Made by a program: the position numbers and the translations under genes
NCBI RefSeq assembly: GCF_013304445.1
Contig: NZ_JAAITA010000016.1
Span: 1 to 61,018 of the forward strand
DNA: 61,018 nt
Origin: Blautia hansenii
GTDB lineage: Bacteria; Bacillota; Clostridia; Lachnospirales; Lachnospiraceae
Direction: 5' to 3'
Notes under the pieces: model-generated
The model's database searches: none
Seen by the model: only the letters and a program-made list of their open reading frames with translations
What the model was told of the DNA's origin: nothing
Shown: piece by piece, positions 45,002 through 55,124 of the stretch
How the letters are laid out: each line of letters begins with the position of its first letter
How positions within the stretch are numbered: position 1 is the first letter of the stretch

Positions 45002-46021
45002 ATGAGAGAAAAATTACAGCGTATTCAAGCGGAAGCCCGCAAGCGCATTCAGGAATCAGATGGCCTGGACAAATTAAACGAAGTGCGTGTTGCATTTTTA
45101 GGAAAAAAAGGAGAACTGACAGCTGTATTAAAGGGTATGAAGGATGTAGCTGCCGAAGAAAGACCAAAGGTTGGACAGTGGGTCAATGAGACAAGAGCAG
45201 AACTTGAAGAACTTTTGGAAGAAACCAAGAAGAAACTGGAAGCAGCTGCTCTGGAACAAAAATTGAAAGAGGAAGTCATTGATGTTACCCTTCCCGCAAA
45301 GAAAATGGAAGTGGGACACAGACATCCAAATACCATTGCCCTGGAAGAAGTAGAGAGAATCTTTATTGGTATGGGGTATGAAGTGGTAGAAGGTCCGGAA
45401 GTGGAATACGACTTATACAACTTTGAAAAACTGAATATTCCGGAGGGACATCCGGCAAAAGATGAGCAGGATACTTTCTACATTAACAAAAACATTGTGC
45501 TTCGTACCCAGACTTCTCCGGTACAGGCCCGTGTTATGGAAGAAGGAAAACTGCCTATCCGTATGATTGCACCGGGAAGAGTGTTCCGTTCTGACGAGGT
45601 AGATGCTACCCATTCTCCTTCCTTCCACCAGATTGAAGGACTGGTAATTGACAAACACATTACTTTTGCAGACTTAAAGGGAACTCTGGAAGAGTTTGCC
45701 AAAGAATTGTTCGGATCGGAGACAAAGACGAAATTCCGTCCGCACCATTTCCCATTTACAGAGCCAAGCGCAGAGGTGGACGTTTCCTGCTTCAAATGCG
45801 GTGGAAAGGGCTGCCGTTTTTGTAAAGGTTCCGGCTGGATTGAAATTTTAGGCTGTGGTATGGTACATCCTCATGTACTGGAAATGTGCGGCATTGACCC
45901 GGAAGAGTACACCGGTTTTGCCTTTGGTGTGGGGCTGGAACGTATCGCGTTGCTGAAATACGAAATTGACGATATGCGTTTGCTGTATGAAAACGACACA
46001 AGATTCTTACGTCAGTTCTAG
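45002..46021 (+). CDS. pheS: Phenylalanyl-tRNA synthetase alpha subunit
   Basis: The catalytic class II subunit. An N-terminal coiled coil (about residues 1-85) is followed by [21 protein letters not shown], motif 2 region [18 protein letters not shown], a Cys-rich [17 protein letters not shown] and motif 3 [19 protein letters not shown]. 339 residues. It follows the T-box and precedes pheT by 14 bases. Confidence 0.97.
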   Translation: MREKLQRIQAEARKRIQESDGLDKLNEVRVAFLGKKGELTAVLKGMKDVAAEERPKVGQWVNETRAELEELLEETKKKLEAAALEQKLKEEVIDVTLPAKKMEVGHRHPNTIALEEVERIFIGMGYEVVEGPEVEYDLYNFEKLNIPEGHPAKDEQDTFYINKNIVLRTQTSPVQARVMEEGKLPIRMIAPGRVFRSDEVDATHSPSFHQIEGLVIDKHITFADLKGTLEEFAKELFGSETKTKFRPHHFPFTEPSAEVDVSCFKCGGKGCRFCKGSGWIEILGCGMVHPHVLEMCGIDPEEYTGFAFGVGLERIALLKYEIDDMRLLYENDTRFLRQF

Positions 46022-46035
46022 GAGGAGAGAGAAGA

Positions 46036-48453
46036 ATGAATACATCTTTATCATGGATTAAAAAATATGTGCCTGATTTGGACGTTACGGCTCAGGAATA
46101 TACAGACGCAATGACGTTATCAGGAACAAAGGTGGAAGGCTTTGAAAAGCTGGACGCAGATTTGGAAAAAATTGTAATCGGACAGATTGAGAAAATCGAG
46201 AGACATCCGGACGCAGATAAACTGATTATTTGCCAGGTGAATATCGGAGCCGAGACCATTCAGATTGTCACGGGTGCGCCAAACGTAAAAGAAGGAGATA
46301 AGGTTCCTGTAGTTTTAGATGGCGGACGTGTGGCAGGCGGCCATGATGGGAAAAAGACACCGGGAGGAATCAAAATCAAGACCGGAAAGCTGAGAGGAAT
46401 CCAGTCCTGCGGTATGATGTGCTCTATTGAAGAACTGGGTTCTACTACAGAATTTTACCCGGAAGCACCGGAAAACGGCATTTACATTTTCCCGGAAGAT
46501 GCAGAGGTAGGCAGCAGTGCCATTCATGCGCTTGGTTTGGACGATGTGGTTTTTGAATACGAAATCACTTCTAACCGTGTAGACTGCTACAGCGTTATCG
46601 GAATTGCAAGAGAGGTTGCAGCAACTTTTGGGAAGAACTTCCAGCCGCCGGTTGTGGAGGTGAAGGGAAACAGCGAAGACGCTCACGATTATATCAAAGT
46701 TCGTGTAGAAGATACAGATTTGTGCTCCCGTTACTGTGCGAGAGTGGTAAAAAACGTAAAAATCGGACCTTCTCCAAAATGGATGCAGAGATGTCTGGCT
46801 GCCAATGGTATTCGCCCTATTAACAACTTTGTAGACATTACCAATTATGTTATGGAAGAGTTTGGACAGCCTATGCATGCCTATGACATGGCGACCATTG
46901 AAAATCAGGAAATCGTTGTCCGCCGTGCTCAAAAAGACGAAAAATTCGTAACTCTGGACGGACAGGAACGCACCTTAGATGAATCCGTATTGATGATTTG
47001 CGACGGCAAGAAACCGGTTGGCATTGCTGGTATTATGGGCGGTGAAAATTCTATGATTACCGAAAATGCCTCTGCCGTACTTCTGGAAGCGGCTTGCTTT
47101 GATGGCGTAAATATTCGTCTTTCCAGCAAAAAAGTGGGACTTCGTACAGACGCTTCCGGTAAATTTGAAAAGGGCTTAGACCCTAACAATGCACAGGCAG
47201 CCATTGACAGAGCCTGCCAGCTGATTGAAGAATGTGGCTGCGGTGAAGTGGTAGGCGGTATGGTAGACGTTTACTCTAAAAAGAAAGAACCCGTAAGAGT
47301 GGCTTTTGATCCGGAAAAAATCAATGACCTTCTGGGTACGGATTTGACAAAGGAGCAGATGTTGGAATATCTGGAAAAAGTAGAACTGGTATACGATGCA
47401 GCTGCAAATGAAATTGTTGCTCCTACGTTCCGCCACGATATTTTCCGCATGGCAGATTTGGCAGAGGAAGTGGCGCGTTTCTACGGCTATGACAATATTC
47501 CAACCACCCTTCCAAGGGGAGAGGCTACGACAGGAAAACTGCCTTTTAAGCTGCGTATTGAGCAGGTAGCCAGAGATATGGCAGAATTCAACGGCTTTTC
47601 ACAGGGATACTGCTATTCTTTTGAGAGTCCGAAGGTATTTGATAAGCTGCTGATTCCGGAAAACCATGAACTGAGAAAAGCCATTGTGATTTCCAACCCA
47701 TTGGGAGAAGATTTCAGCATTATGAGAACCATTTCCTTAAACGGTATGCTGACTTCTCTGGGAACCAACTACAAGAGAAGAAACAAAGATGTGCGTTTGT
47801 ATGAATTAGGAAATATTTACCTGCCAGAGAGCCTGCCTCTTACGGAGCTTCCGGAAGAGCGCATGATGTTTACTCTGGGTATGTATGGCGCAGGAGACTT
47901 CTTCTCCATGAAAGGCGTGGTAGAGGAATTCCTGGATAAAATTGGTATGCATAAGAAAGAAGAATACAATCCGAAGGCTGGAAAGCCGTTCCTGCACCCG
48001 GGACGTCAGGCAGAAATTATTTATGACGGAACCGTTGTCGGTTACATGGGCGAGGTACATCCAACGGTAGCTGCTTCTTATGGAATCGGAGAAAAGGCTT
48101 ATGTGGCTGTATTGGATATTCCGGCAATTCTGGAATATGCAACCTTTGACAGAAAATATGAAGGCATTGCGAAATTCCCGGCAGTCAGCCGTGATATCAG
48201 TATGGTCGTGCCGAAAGAGGTGCTGGCCGGACAGATTGAGCAGATTATTGCCCAAAGAGGCGGCAAGATTCTGGAGAGTTATCAGCTTTTTGATATTTAC
48301 GAAGGAAGCCAGATTAAGAGCGGCTATAAATCCGTTGCTTACTCTGTAACCTTCCGTGCAAAAGACAGAACACTGGAAGACGCAGATGTAAATGCAGCGA
48401 TGAAGAAGATTCTTAACGGACTGGAAGGTTTGGGAATCGAACTGCGTAAATAA
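46036..48453 (+). CDS. pheT: Phenylalanyl-tRNA synthetase beta subunit
   Basis: An 805-residue multi-domain subunit: a tRNA-binding OB domain (IEKIERHPDADKLIICQVNI, residues about 47-70), the B3/B4 editing region for tyrosine (ITSNRVDCYSVIGIAREVAA), B5 (about 400-480) and a C-terminal anticodon-binding FDX-ACB domain (AKFPAVSRDISMVVPKEV to the end). It forms an alpha2-beta2 complex with PheS. Confidence 0.97.
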   Translation: MNTSLSWIKKYVPDLDVTAQEYTDAMTLSGTKVEGFEKLDADLEKIVIGQIEKIERHPDADKLIICQVNIGAETIQIVTGAPNVKEGDKVPVVLDGGRVAGGHDGKKTPGGIKIKTGKLRGIQSCGMMCSIEELGSTTEFYPEAPENGIYIFPEDAEVGSSAIHALGLDDVVFEYEITSNRVDCYSVIGIAREVAATFGKNFQPPVVEVKGNSEDAHDYIKVRVEDTDLCSRYCARVVKNVKIGPSPKWMQRCLAANGIRPINNFVDITNYVMEEFGQPMHAYDMATIENQEIVVRRAQKDEKFVTLDGQERTLDESVLMICDGKKPVGIAGIMGGENSMITENASAVLLEAACFDGVNIRLSSKKVGLRTDASGKFEKGLDPNNAQAAIDRACQLIEECGCGEVVGGMVDVYSKKKEPVRVAFDPEKINDLLGTDLTKEQMLEYLEKVELVYDAAANEIVAPTFRHDIFRMADLAEEVARFYGYDNIPTTLPRGEATTGKLPFKLRIEQVARDMAEFNGFSQGYCYSFESPKVFDKLLIPENHELRKAIVISNPLGEDFSIMRTISLNGMLTSLGTNYKRRNKDVRLYELGNIYLPESLPLTELPEERMMFTLGMYGAGDFFSMKGVVEEFLDKIGMHKKEEYNPKAGKPFLHPGRQAEIIYDGTVVGYMGEVHPTVAASYGIGEKAYVAVLDIPAILEYATFDRKYEGIAKFPAVSRDISMVVPKEVLAGQIEQIIAQRGGKILESYQLFDIYEGSQIKSGYKSVAYSVTFRAKDRTLEDADVNAAMKKILNGLEGLGIELRK

Positions 48454-48466
48454 AAGGAGTCCATCC

Positions 48467-49078
48467 ATGAAATTATATATTATCCGTCACGGAGAGACAG
48501 AATGGAATGTGCAGAAAAGACTGCAGGGGGTGTCGGATACCAATCTGAATGAAAAGGGTATTGAAATGGCAAAACAGACGGCAGAGGCATTAAAAGAGAT
48601 TCCATTTGCCTGCTGTTTTACCAGCCCTTTAAAGCGGGCAAAAGACACAGCCATGTATATCCTGAGGGATCGCCAGGTGCCGGTGTATGAGGACGCCAGA
48701 ATTCGGGAAATTTCTTTTGGAGAATGGGAGGGCAGAGAATCTGCCCTTCTGCCTCAGGATATGCTGGATAATTTTTTTCATCATATTGAGGTATATCAGG
48801 CACCAAAAGGCGGCGAAGAAATTGTTCAGGCCTGTGCCAGAGCAAAAGATTTCTGGAAGGAACTGACTGCCAGAGAAGACCTGCAGGACAAAACCATTCT
48901 GATTACAGCCCACGGCTGTATGGTAAGAGCACTTTTGCAGAATGTGTATGAAGACGCCGGTATAGAAAATTTCTGGCACGGGTGCGTGCCGCCCAACTGC
49001 TGTGCCAACATTGTAGAAATAAAGGAAAACAAGGCTATACTTCTGGCAGAAGATGTGGTATATTATAATAGGATTTAA
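48467..49078 (+). CDS. Histidine-phosphatase-family protein (phosphoglycerate mutase-like)
   Basis: The phosphohistidine motif IIRHGETEWNVQKRLQG (His8) starts the protein, Glu in DARIREISFGEWEG and the second His in ITAHGCMVRALLQ complete the active site. 203 residues. Cofactor-dependent mutases are longer (about 230-250), so a broad phosphatase is more likely than a glycolytic enzyme. It is 13 bases after pheT and probably co-transcribed. Confidence 0.85.
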   Translation: MKLYIIRHGETEWNVQKRLQGVSDTNLNEKGIEMAKQTAEALKEIPFACCFTSPLKRAKDTAMYILRDRQVPVYEDARIREISFGEWEGRESALLPQDMLDNFFHHIEVYQAPKGGEEIVQACARAKDFWKELTAREDLQDKTILITAHGCMVRALLQNVYEDAGIENFWHGCVPPNCCANIVEIKENKAILLAEDVVYYNRI

Positions 49079-49091
49079 GAGAACTTGGAAG

Positions 49092-49116
49092 AGACTGCGG
49101 CGTAGCAGTCTTTTCT
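49092..49116 (+). terminator. Terminator of the pheST operon
   Basis: AGACTGC (49092-49098) and GCAGTCT (49105-49111) with loop GGCGTA, followed by TTTCTT. Confidence 0.75.
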
Positions 49117-49159
49117 TATGATATTTTTGCGGCATTTTATACAAGAAGGGAAGTAAGCC

Positions 49160-50185
49160 ATGAGAACAGCAGATTTTTATTATGATTTACCTGAAGAATT
49201 GATTGCCCAGGACCCTTTGGTGGACCGTTCTTCTTCCAGGCTGATGCATTTGGACAAAAAGAGCGGAGAAATCCAGCATACAGATTTTAAGCATATTGTG
49301 CATTATCTGAAGCCTGGAGACTGTCTGGTGATTAATGACACCCGTGTAATTCCTGCCCGCCTGTACGGAAGTAAAATAGGCACAGATGCAGGAATTGAAA
49401 TTCTTCTTTTAAAGAGAAAAGAGAACAATATCTGGGAAACTTTGGTAAAACCCGGTAAAAAAGCAAAGCCGGGCACAAAAATCAGCTTCGGAGATGGACT
49501 TTTAATCGGAGAAGTGCTGGATATTGTAGAAGAGGGAAACCGTCTCATTCAGTTTTCCTATGAGGGGATTTTTGAAGAAATACTGGATCAGCTGGGTGAG
49601 ATGCCCCTGCCTCCTTATATTACCCATAAACTGCAGGATAAAGAGCGCTACCAGACCGTCTATGCAAAAAACGAAGGAAGCGCTGCGGCTCCTACTGCGG
49701 GACTTCACTTTACGAAAGAATTGCTGCAGCAAATCCAGGATATGGGAGTAAACATCGCCCATGTGACGCTTCATGTGGGGCTTGGAACCTTTCGGCCTGT
49801 AAAGGTAGATGATGTGGAGAAACATCATATGCATTCCGAGTTTTATGTGGTAGAAGAAGAGCAGGCGAAACTCATTAATGATACGAAAAAAAATGGGGGA
49901 CGAGTGATTTCTGTGGGCACTACCAGCTGCAGAACTCTGGAGTCTGCTACAGATGAAAACGGAATGCTCCAGGCCAAAAGCGGCTGGACGGAAATTTTCA
50001 TTTATCCGGGATATCAGTTTAAGATGATAGATGCCCTGATTACTAATTTCCATCTTCCGGAATCCACACTTTTGATGTTGGTTTCCGCGTTGGCTGGGAA
50101 AGACCATATTATGGCGGCTTATGAGGAAGCCGTGAAGGAGCGGTATCGGTTCTTTAGTTTTGGAGATGCGATGCTGATAGAATAA
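49160..50185 (+). CDS. queA: S-adenosylmethionine:tRNA ribosyltransferase-isomerase
   Basis: Adds the epoxycyclopentanediol group to preQ1 at position 34 of tRNAs in queuosine synthesis. The start [20 protein letters not shown] and the blocks [30 protein letters not shown] and [13 protein letters not shown] are family signatures. 341 residues. Ribosome site GGGAAG. Tgt and other queuosine genes are not in the window. Confidence 0.96.
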   Translation: MRTADFYYDLPEELIAQDPLVDRSSSRLMHLDKKSGEIQHTDFKHIVHYLKPGDCLVINDTRVIPARLYGSKIGTDAGIEILLLKRKENNIWETLVKPGKKAKPGTKISFGDGLLIGEVLDIVEEGNRLIQFSYEGIFEEILDQLGEMPLPPYITHKLQDKERYQTVYAKNEGSAAAPTAGLHFTKELLQQIQDMGVNIAHVTLHVGLGTFRPVKVDDVEKHHMHSEFYVVEEEQAKLINDTKKNGGRVISVGTTSCRTLESATDENGMLQAKSGWTEIFIYPGYQFKMIDALITNFHLPESTLLMLVSALAGKDHIMAAYEEAVKERYRFFSFGDAMLIE

Positions 50186-50186
50186 A

Positions 50187-50235
50187 GAAAAAAGCGAGGG
50201 ACTTTACAGTTTACAGAGTCCTTCGCTTTTTCTTT
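50187..50235. terminator. Bidirectional terminator between queA and aroA
   Basis: AAAAAGCGAGGGACT pairs with AGAGTCCTTCGCTTTTT around ACAGTTTAC. Poly-A on one side and poly-T on the other allow termination of both converging operons. Confidence 0.85.
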
Positions 50236-50243
50236 CCCTTTTT

Positions 50244-51518
50244 CTATGCCAGCTTCTCCAGGTCTTTATAAAACCCCGGATAGGAGATATTCACACAGTC
50301 TGCCCTGGCAATCTCTGTTTCTCCCTCTGCCGCCATGCCTGCAATGGCAAAAGCCATGGCAATACGGTGGTCCAGATGACTGTCCAGAACAGCTCCATAA
50401 AGTGTTTTGCCGCCTGTAATGATCATACCGTCTTCAGTAGGTACAACGTCAGCCCCCATAGCAGACAGGTGATGTACCATAATATCCAGCCGATTGGACT
50501 CCTTTACCTTCAATTCCTGTGCGTCCCGAATCATGGTCGTGCCCTCGGCAAAGGCGGCCAGAACGGCCAGAACAGGCAATTCATCAATCAAAGTAGGAAT
50601 CAGAGCTCCTTCGATGACCGTACCCTTTAAAGAACTGTGTTTCACCAGCAAATCAGCCACGTCCTCGCCGCACTGAACACGCGGATTTAAAACCTGGATA
50701 TCCGCATTCATTTGCGCGCAGACCTTCAAAATCCCGTCACGGGTAGGATTGATTCCCACATTTTTAATCAGCAGTTCTGAGCCGGGGATGAGAAGAGCCG
50801 CCGCAATAAAGTACGCTGCCGAAGAAATATCGCCCGGAACAACTACTTTCTGTCCTGTAAGCTTTGGCTCCGGCTGTATAGAAACCGTTGTTCCTTCACT
50901 GAAAATTTCGGCTCCAAAGGAACGCAGCATAAGCTCGGAATGGTTTCTGGAGAGAAAAGGCTCTGTCACCGTAGTTTCCCCTTCTGCATAAAGTCCGGCC
51001 AGAAGTACGCAGGATTTCACCTGTGCGGAACTGACGGGAGATTGGTAGTGAATGCCTTTTAAGTGTTTTCCGGTAATGCAAAGAGGAGCGCAGCCATTGC
51101 CGCGCAGACTTTCCACAGAGCCGCCCATGAAAGTCAGCGGTGTGATAACCCGGGCCATAGGTCGTTTCTGAATAGAAGCATCTCCGGTCAGTTCCGTTGT
51201 GAAGTTCTGTCCTGCCAGAATACCGGACAGCAGGCGCATGGTAGTTCCGCTGTTCCCTACGTTCAGGACAGAAGCAGGCGCCAGAAGTCCGTGAAGTCCC
51301 CTGCCGTGTATGAGAATTTCACTTTCCGTTCGGGAAATCTCAATGCCCATGCTGCAGAAACAATTTATGGTAGAGAGGCAGTCCGCACCTTCCAGAAAAT
51401 TGGTAACAGCCGTAGTACCCTCAGAAAGAGAACCCAGCATAATAGCCCGGTGAGAAATGGATTTATCTCCCGGAACCGTAATTTCGCCTTTTAAGGGCGC
51501 TGATTTTGTAAACCTCAT
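50244..51518 (-). CDS. aroA: 5-Enolpyruvylshikimate-3-phosphate synthase
   Basis: Condenses shikimate-3-phosphate and phosphoenolpyruvate. PGDKSISHRAIMLGS, NVGNSGTTMRLLSGIL (phosphoenolpyruvate/inhibitor loop), RGNGCAPL and KVKESNRLD are family motifs. The active-site loop LSGILAGQ keeps the Gly-Thr-type residues without the usual E. coli-like GNAGTAMR, which fits a class II-like enzyme; this is not proved. 424 residues. It follows tyrA by 14 bases on the same strand. Confidence 0.95.
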   Translation of the reverse strand: MRFTKSAPLKGEITVPGDKSISHRAIMLGSLSEGTTAVTNFLEGADCLSTINCFCSMGIEISRTESEILIHGRGLHGLLAPASVLNVGNSGTTMRLLSGILAGQNFTTELTGDASIQKRPMARVITPLTFMGGSVESLRGNGCAPLCITGKHLKGIHYQSPVSSAQVKSCVLLAGLYAEGETTVTEPFLSRNHSELMLRSFGAEIFSEGTTVSIQPEPKLTGQKVVVPGDISSAAYFIAAALLIPGSELLIKNVGINPTRDGILKVCAQMNADIQVLNPRVQCGEDVADLLVKHSSLKGTVIEGALIPTLIDELPVLAVLAAFAEGTTMIRDAQELKVKESNRLDIMVHHLSAMGADVVPTEDGMIITGGKTLYGAVLDSHLDHRIAMAFAIAGMAAEGETEIARADCVNISYPGFYKDLEKLA

Positions 51519-51532
51519 AGGCCACCTCCTGT

Positions 51533-52630
51533 TTATCTTTCGTAAATGATGTAATTTCGTTTCTTCAACTGTTCTGCCGCCTGCTTCTGGGCTTCCTCAT
51601 CATAAAATTCAATTTTCAGAACCCCGTCTTCAAACTCCCGGTTGTGAAGAATCCCGATATTTTTAATGCTGATACTGTTCATGGAGAGAATGGTGGCAAT
51701 GGTAGCAATAGCCCCTGTCTCATCTACCACATCGCAGTACAGGGTAAAGGACTTCTTCAGAGGACCGCTGGGGGCGTCACTGAAGGAATTGCGGTAATCT
51801 CTGGAGTTTGCAAACATATCATACAGTCCATCCGCATCTTTTTGGTCTACCAGGTACTTGGCCTGCACAATGAGACGGATGTATTCGTCCAGAACTTTGG
51901 AAATGTGTTCCGGATTTTCCAGACAGATTTGCTGCCACATGTGAGGGGAGGAAGAGGCAATTCTGGTGATGTCCTTAAAACCTCCCGCCGCAATGGTTTT
52001 CATGTGTTCCAGAGGAGAATCCAGCTTCTGTACCACATTCACAAGAGAGGCGGCCACAATGTGAGGCAGATGGCTGACACAGGCGGTAATGTAGTCGTGC
52101 TCCTCCCAGGTGAGAATCATGGGCAGAGAGCCGATAGAGGAAACCAGTTCGGTGTATCTGCCGATTTTGTCCAGTCCCACTTCTTCGGAAGGGGTGAGTA
52201 TATAGTAGGCATTTTCAATAAGATGGTCCGTGGAATGTTCATATCCCGTTTTCTCACTTCCTGCCATGGGATGTCCGCCAATGAAATTTCCCGCCATTTC
52301 AAGCGCTGTAATTTTTTTGTGAATTTCTCCTTTTACACTGCCCACATCTGTGAGAATACATCCCGGGCGAATGGTCTGCTTCAGCCAGGGGAGGCACTCC
52401 AGATTGTAGTCCACTGTAGCACAGAGGAAGATATAGTCACAGAGGGCAAAGCGGGTGTCACGTTCCGTGCAGGCAATATCTACAATGCCGTCAAAGACCG
52501 CGTCCTCCAGCACATCTTTTGTACGATTATAGGCCAGAATCTGATATCCCGGGTGAAATTTTCGTATTGCTTTGGCAATGGAGCCGCCGATAAGCCCCAG
52601 ACCGATAAAACCAATGGTTGTGGTTTCCAT
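51533..52630 (-). CDS. tyrA: Prephenate dehydrogenase with ACT domain
   Basis: Oxidises prephenate to 4-hydroxyphenylpyruvate for tyrosine. The NAD-binding TTIGFIGLGLIGGSIAKAIR opens the protein; MAGSEKTGYEHSTDHLIENA holds the catalytic His region; a C-terminal ACT domain (about 295-365: YCDVVDETGAIATIATILSM) suggests feedback by tyrosine. 365 residues. Co-transcribed with aroA, first gene of the pair. Confidence 0.93.
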   Translation of the reverse strand: METTTIGFIGLGLIGGSIAKAIRKFHPGYQILAYNRTKDVLEDAVFDGIVDIACTERDTRFALCDYIFLCATVDYNLECLPWLKQTIRPGCILTDVGSVKGEIHKKITALEMAGNFIGGHPMAGSEKTGYEHSTDHLIENAYYILTPSEEVGLDKIGRYTELVSSIGSLPMILTWEEHDYITACVSHLPHIVAASLVNVVQKLDSPLEHMKTIAAGGFKDITRIASSSPHMWQQICLENPEHISKVLDEYIRLIVQAKYLVDQKDADGLYDMFANSRDYRNSFSDAPSGPLKKSFTLYCDVVDETGAIATIATILSMNSISIKNIGILHNREFEDGVLKIEFYDEEAQKQAAEQLKKRNYIIYER

Positions 52631-52762
52631 GTATTTTAACTCCTTCTATCTTATAAATATCCTGTCAAACAGTATCATTTTATGACAGGTGAGAGAAAAA
52701 GTCAATGATTTCGCGCGTTAAAGCGAAAAAACAAAATAACTTGTTTAATTTGAATAAAATAC

Positions 52763-52791
52763 TTGAAATTTTGAAAGATTTTTAGTAAAAT
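52763..52791 (+). promoter_or_regulatory. Promoter of the EF-G2-like gene
   Basis: TTGAAA (52763-52768), 17-bp spacer, TAAAAT (52786-52791). Confidence 0.65.
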
Positions 52792-52822
52792 ATACACATA
52801 ATAAATTTGGGAGGTATTACAT

Positions 52823-54910
52823 ATGGACGTTTTTAGAACCGACAGAATTAGAAATGTGGTCCTGCTCGGCCATGGGGGTGCCGGAAAAACAAGTCTGGCA
52901 GAGGCAATGGCTTATTTATCAGGTATTACAAGCCGCTTGGGGAAAGTGACAGATGGAAACACCGTCAGTGATTATGATAAAGAGGAGATAAAGAGAAAAT
53001 TCTCTATTACGACATCTGTAGTTCCCATTGAATGGGGAAAAGTAAAGATTAATGTATTGGATACACCGGGATACTTCGACTTTGTGGGGGAAGTGGAAGA
53101 AGCGGTGGCAGCAGCCGATGCTGCAATTATTGTGGTTTCCGGAAAGAGCGGCATTCAGGTGGGAACCCAGAAAGCATGGGAATTGTGTGAGAAATACAAT
53201 CTTCCCAGAATGTTCTTTGTGACAGAGATGGATATGGATGATGTCAGTTACCGTCAGGTGGTAGAAGATTTGACTGAACTTTACGGTAAGAAAATCGCAC
53301 CTCTTCACATGCCTATCCGTGAGGACGGCAAATTTGTGGGCTATGTCAACATCGTGAAACAGGCAGGCCGCAGATACATTGAAAGAGGGCAGAAGAAGGA
53401 ATGCCCGGTACCGGAATATCTGGAGGAATATCTGGAGAAATACCACGAAACGCTGATGGAATCCGTAGCAGAAATCAGTGAAGAATTTATGGACCGTTAT
53501 TTTGCAGGAGAAGCCTTCTCCGTAGCTGAAGTTTCCGCTGCCTTAAAAACCAACATTTCAGACGGCAGCATTGTTCCGGTGTGTATGGGTTCTGCCATAA
53601 ACATTCAGGGTGTAGCCAATCTGTTAGATGACATCTGCGGCTATTTCCCAAGTCCGGATCAGAAAGCCTGTGCCGGTATGAACACAAAGACAAACGAAAT
53701 TTATCAGGCAAATTATGACTTTACAAAGGCAAAATCTGCCTATGTATTTAAAACCATTGTAGACCCCTTCCTGGGTAAATATTCGCTTATCAAAGTCTGC
53801 TCCGGTGTTATCAAGGGCGATGACACGCTGTACAATACGGGAAAAGAAACGGAAGAGAAACTGAATAAGCTGTATGTACTGGAAGGTTCCAAACCCATAG
53901 AAGTGCCGGAACTGCATGCAGGTGATATCGGAGCCATTGCCAAATTAAATACAGTGGCAACCGGAGATACTCTGGCAGTAAAAAATACCCCTATCCTTTA
54001 TGGGAAAACAGAACTTTCCGTTCCTTATACTTATAAACGCTATAAAACCGTAAACAAAGGTGATGAGGATAAGGTGTCTCAGGCGCTGTCCAAGATGATG
54101 CAGGAAGATTTGACTTTGAAAGCAGTAAACGATTCCCAGAATCATCAGTCCCTGCTGTACGGTATCGGCGAGCAGCACCTGGATATTGTAGTCAGCAAGC
54201 TGAAAGAACGTTACAAAGTAGACATTGTGCTTTCTGAGCCCAGGGTTCCTTTCAAAGAAACCATCCGTAAAAAAGCAGATGTAGAATACAAGTATAAAAA
54301 ACAGTCCGGCGGTCACGGTCAGTACGGTCATGTGAAAATGACTTTTGAACCTTCCGGTGATTTGGAAACACCGTATGTATTTGAACAGACTGTTGTTGGC
54401 GGCGCAGTTCCCAAGAACTACTTCCCTGCAGTGGAAAAAGGTATTCAGGAATCTGTGTTAAGAGGCCCGGTTGCTGCATATCCGGTAGTGGGTGTGAAAG
54501 CTACGCTGTATGATGGTTCTTACCACCCGGTAGACTCTTCCGAAATGGCATTTAAGACTGCTGCCATTCAGGCATTTAAGAAAGGATTTATGGAAGCGTC
54601 TCCCATTCTTCTGGAACCTATTGTTTCTATGAAAGTCAGTGTACCGGATAAATTCACTGGTGATGTGATGGGGGATTTAAACAAGAGAAGAGGCCGTGTG
54701 CTCGGCATGAATCCAGACCCTGCACATAAGGGCAATACCATTGTAGAAGCAGACGTTCCTATGCTGTCCATTTACGGATACTCCACAGACCTGCGTTCCA
54801 TGACAGGCGGAAGCGGATTATTCTCCTATGAATTTGCCCGCTATGAACAGGCGCCTTCTGATATTCAGGAAAGAGAAATTGAAGCCCGTGCAAAGGCAGA
54901 AGAGGAATAG
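52823..54910 (+). CDS. Elongation factor G-like GTPase (EF-G2 type)
   Basis: The five-domain EF-G layout is complete over 695 residues, with P-loop GHGGAGKTS (16-24). Key GTPase positions differ from canonical EF-G: the G3 motif is DTPGYFDF, with Tyr84 in place of the catalytic His, and G4 is TEMD (134-137) instead of NKMD. Domain IV (GGHGQYGHVKMTFEP) and V (RRGRVLGMNP) remain. Such paralogues exist in many bacteria (EF-G2) with weak or altered GTPase and unclear role. A canonical fusA is expected elsewhere. It is monocistronic, with its own promoter and terminator. Confidence 0.9.
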   Translation: MDVFRTDRIRNVVLLGHGGAGKTSLAEAMAYLSGITSRLGKVTDGNTVSDYDKEEIKRKFSITTSVVPIEWGKVKINVLDTPGYFDFVGEVEEAVAAADAAIIVVSGKSGIQVGTQKAWELCEKYNLPRMFFVTEMDMDDVSYRQVVEDLTELYGKKIAPLHMPIREDGKFVGYVNIVKQAGRRYIERGQKKECPVPEYLEEYLEKYHETLMESVAEISEEFMDRYFAGEAFSVAEVSAALKTNISDGSIVPVCMGSAINIQGVANLLDDICGYFPSPDQKACAGMNTKTNEIYQANYDFTKAKSAYVFKTIVDPFLGKYSLIKVCSGVIKGDDTLYNTGKETEEKLNKLYVLEGSKPIEVPELHAGDIGAIAKLNTVATGDTLAVKNTPILYGKTELSVPYTYKRYKTVNKGDEDKVSQALSKMMQEDLTLKAVNDSQNHQSLLYGIGEQHLDIVVSKLKERYKVDIVLSEPRVPFKETIRKKADVEYKYKKQSGGHGQYGHVKMTFEPSGDLETPYVFEQTVVGGAVPKNYFPAVEKGIQESVLRGPVAAYPVVGVKATLYDGSYHPVDSSEMAFKTAAIQAFKKGFMEASPILLEPIVSMKVSVPDKFTGDVMGDLNKRRGRVLGMNPDPAHKGNTIVEADVPMLSIYGYSTDLRSMTGGSGLFSYEFARYEQAPSDIQEREIEARAKAEEE

Positions 54911-54941
54911 AAAACAACAAAAAACAGAAGTGATATTGTAA

Positions 54942-54970
54942 AAACGGGGCTGCTGCGGCAGTCCCGTTTG
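54942..54970 (+). terminator. Terminator of the EF-G2-like gene
   Basis: AAACGGG and CCCGTTT enclose an inner CTGC/GCAG stem. Short T-run after the stem. Confidence 0.65.
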
Positions 54971-55124
54971 ACGTGAACGCTTTCTAAAGGAGAGTCTTGT
55001 AAAATTCGGTCATCTTTATGTAACCTTTATAGGAACTTGCCCCCGGATTGTTGAAACTGTGTGCCGGGCATGCTACAATGAGGAACAAAGCAGAAAAATC
55101 TGCTTGGAAAGGTATGGTAAAACT

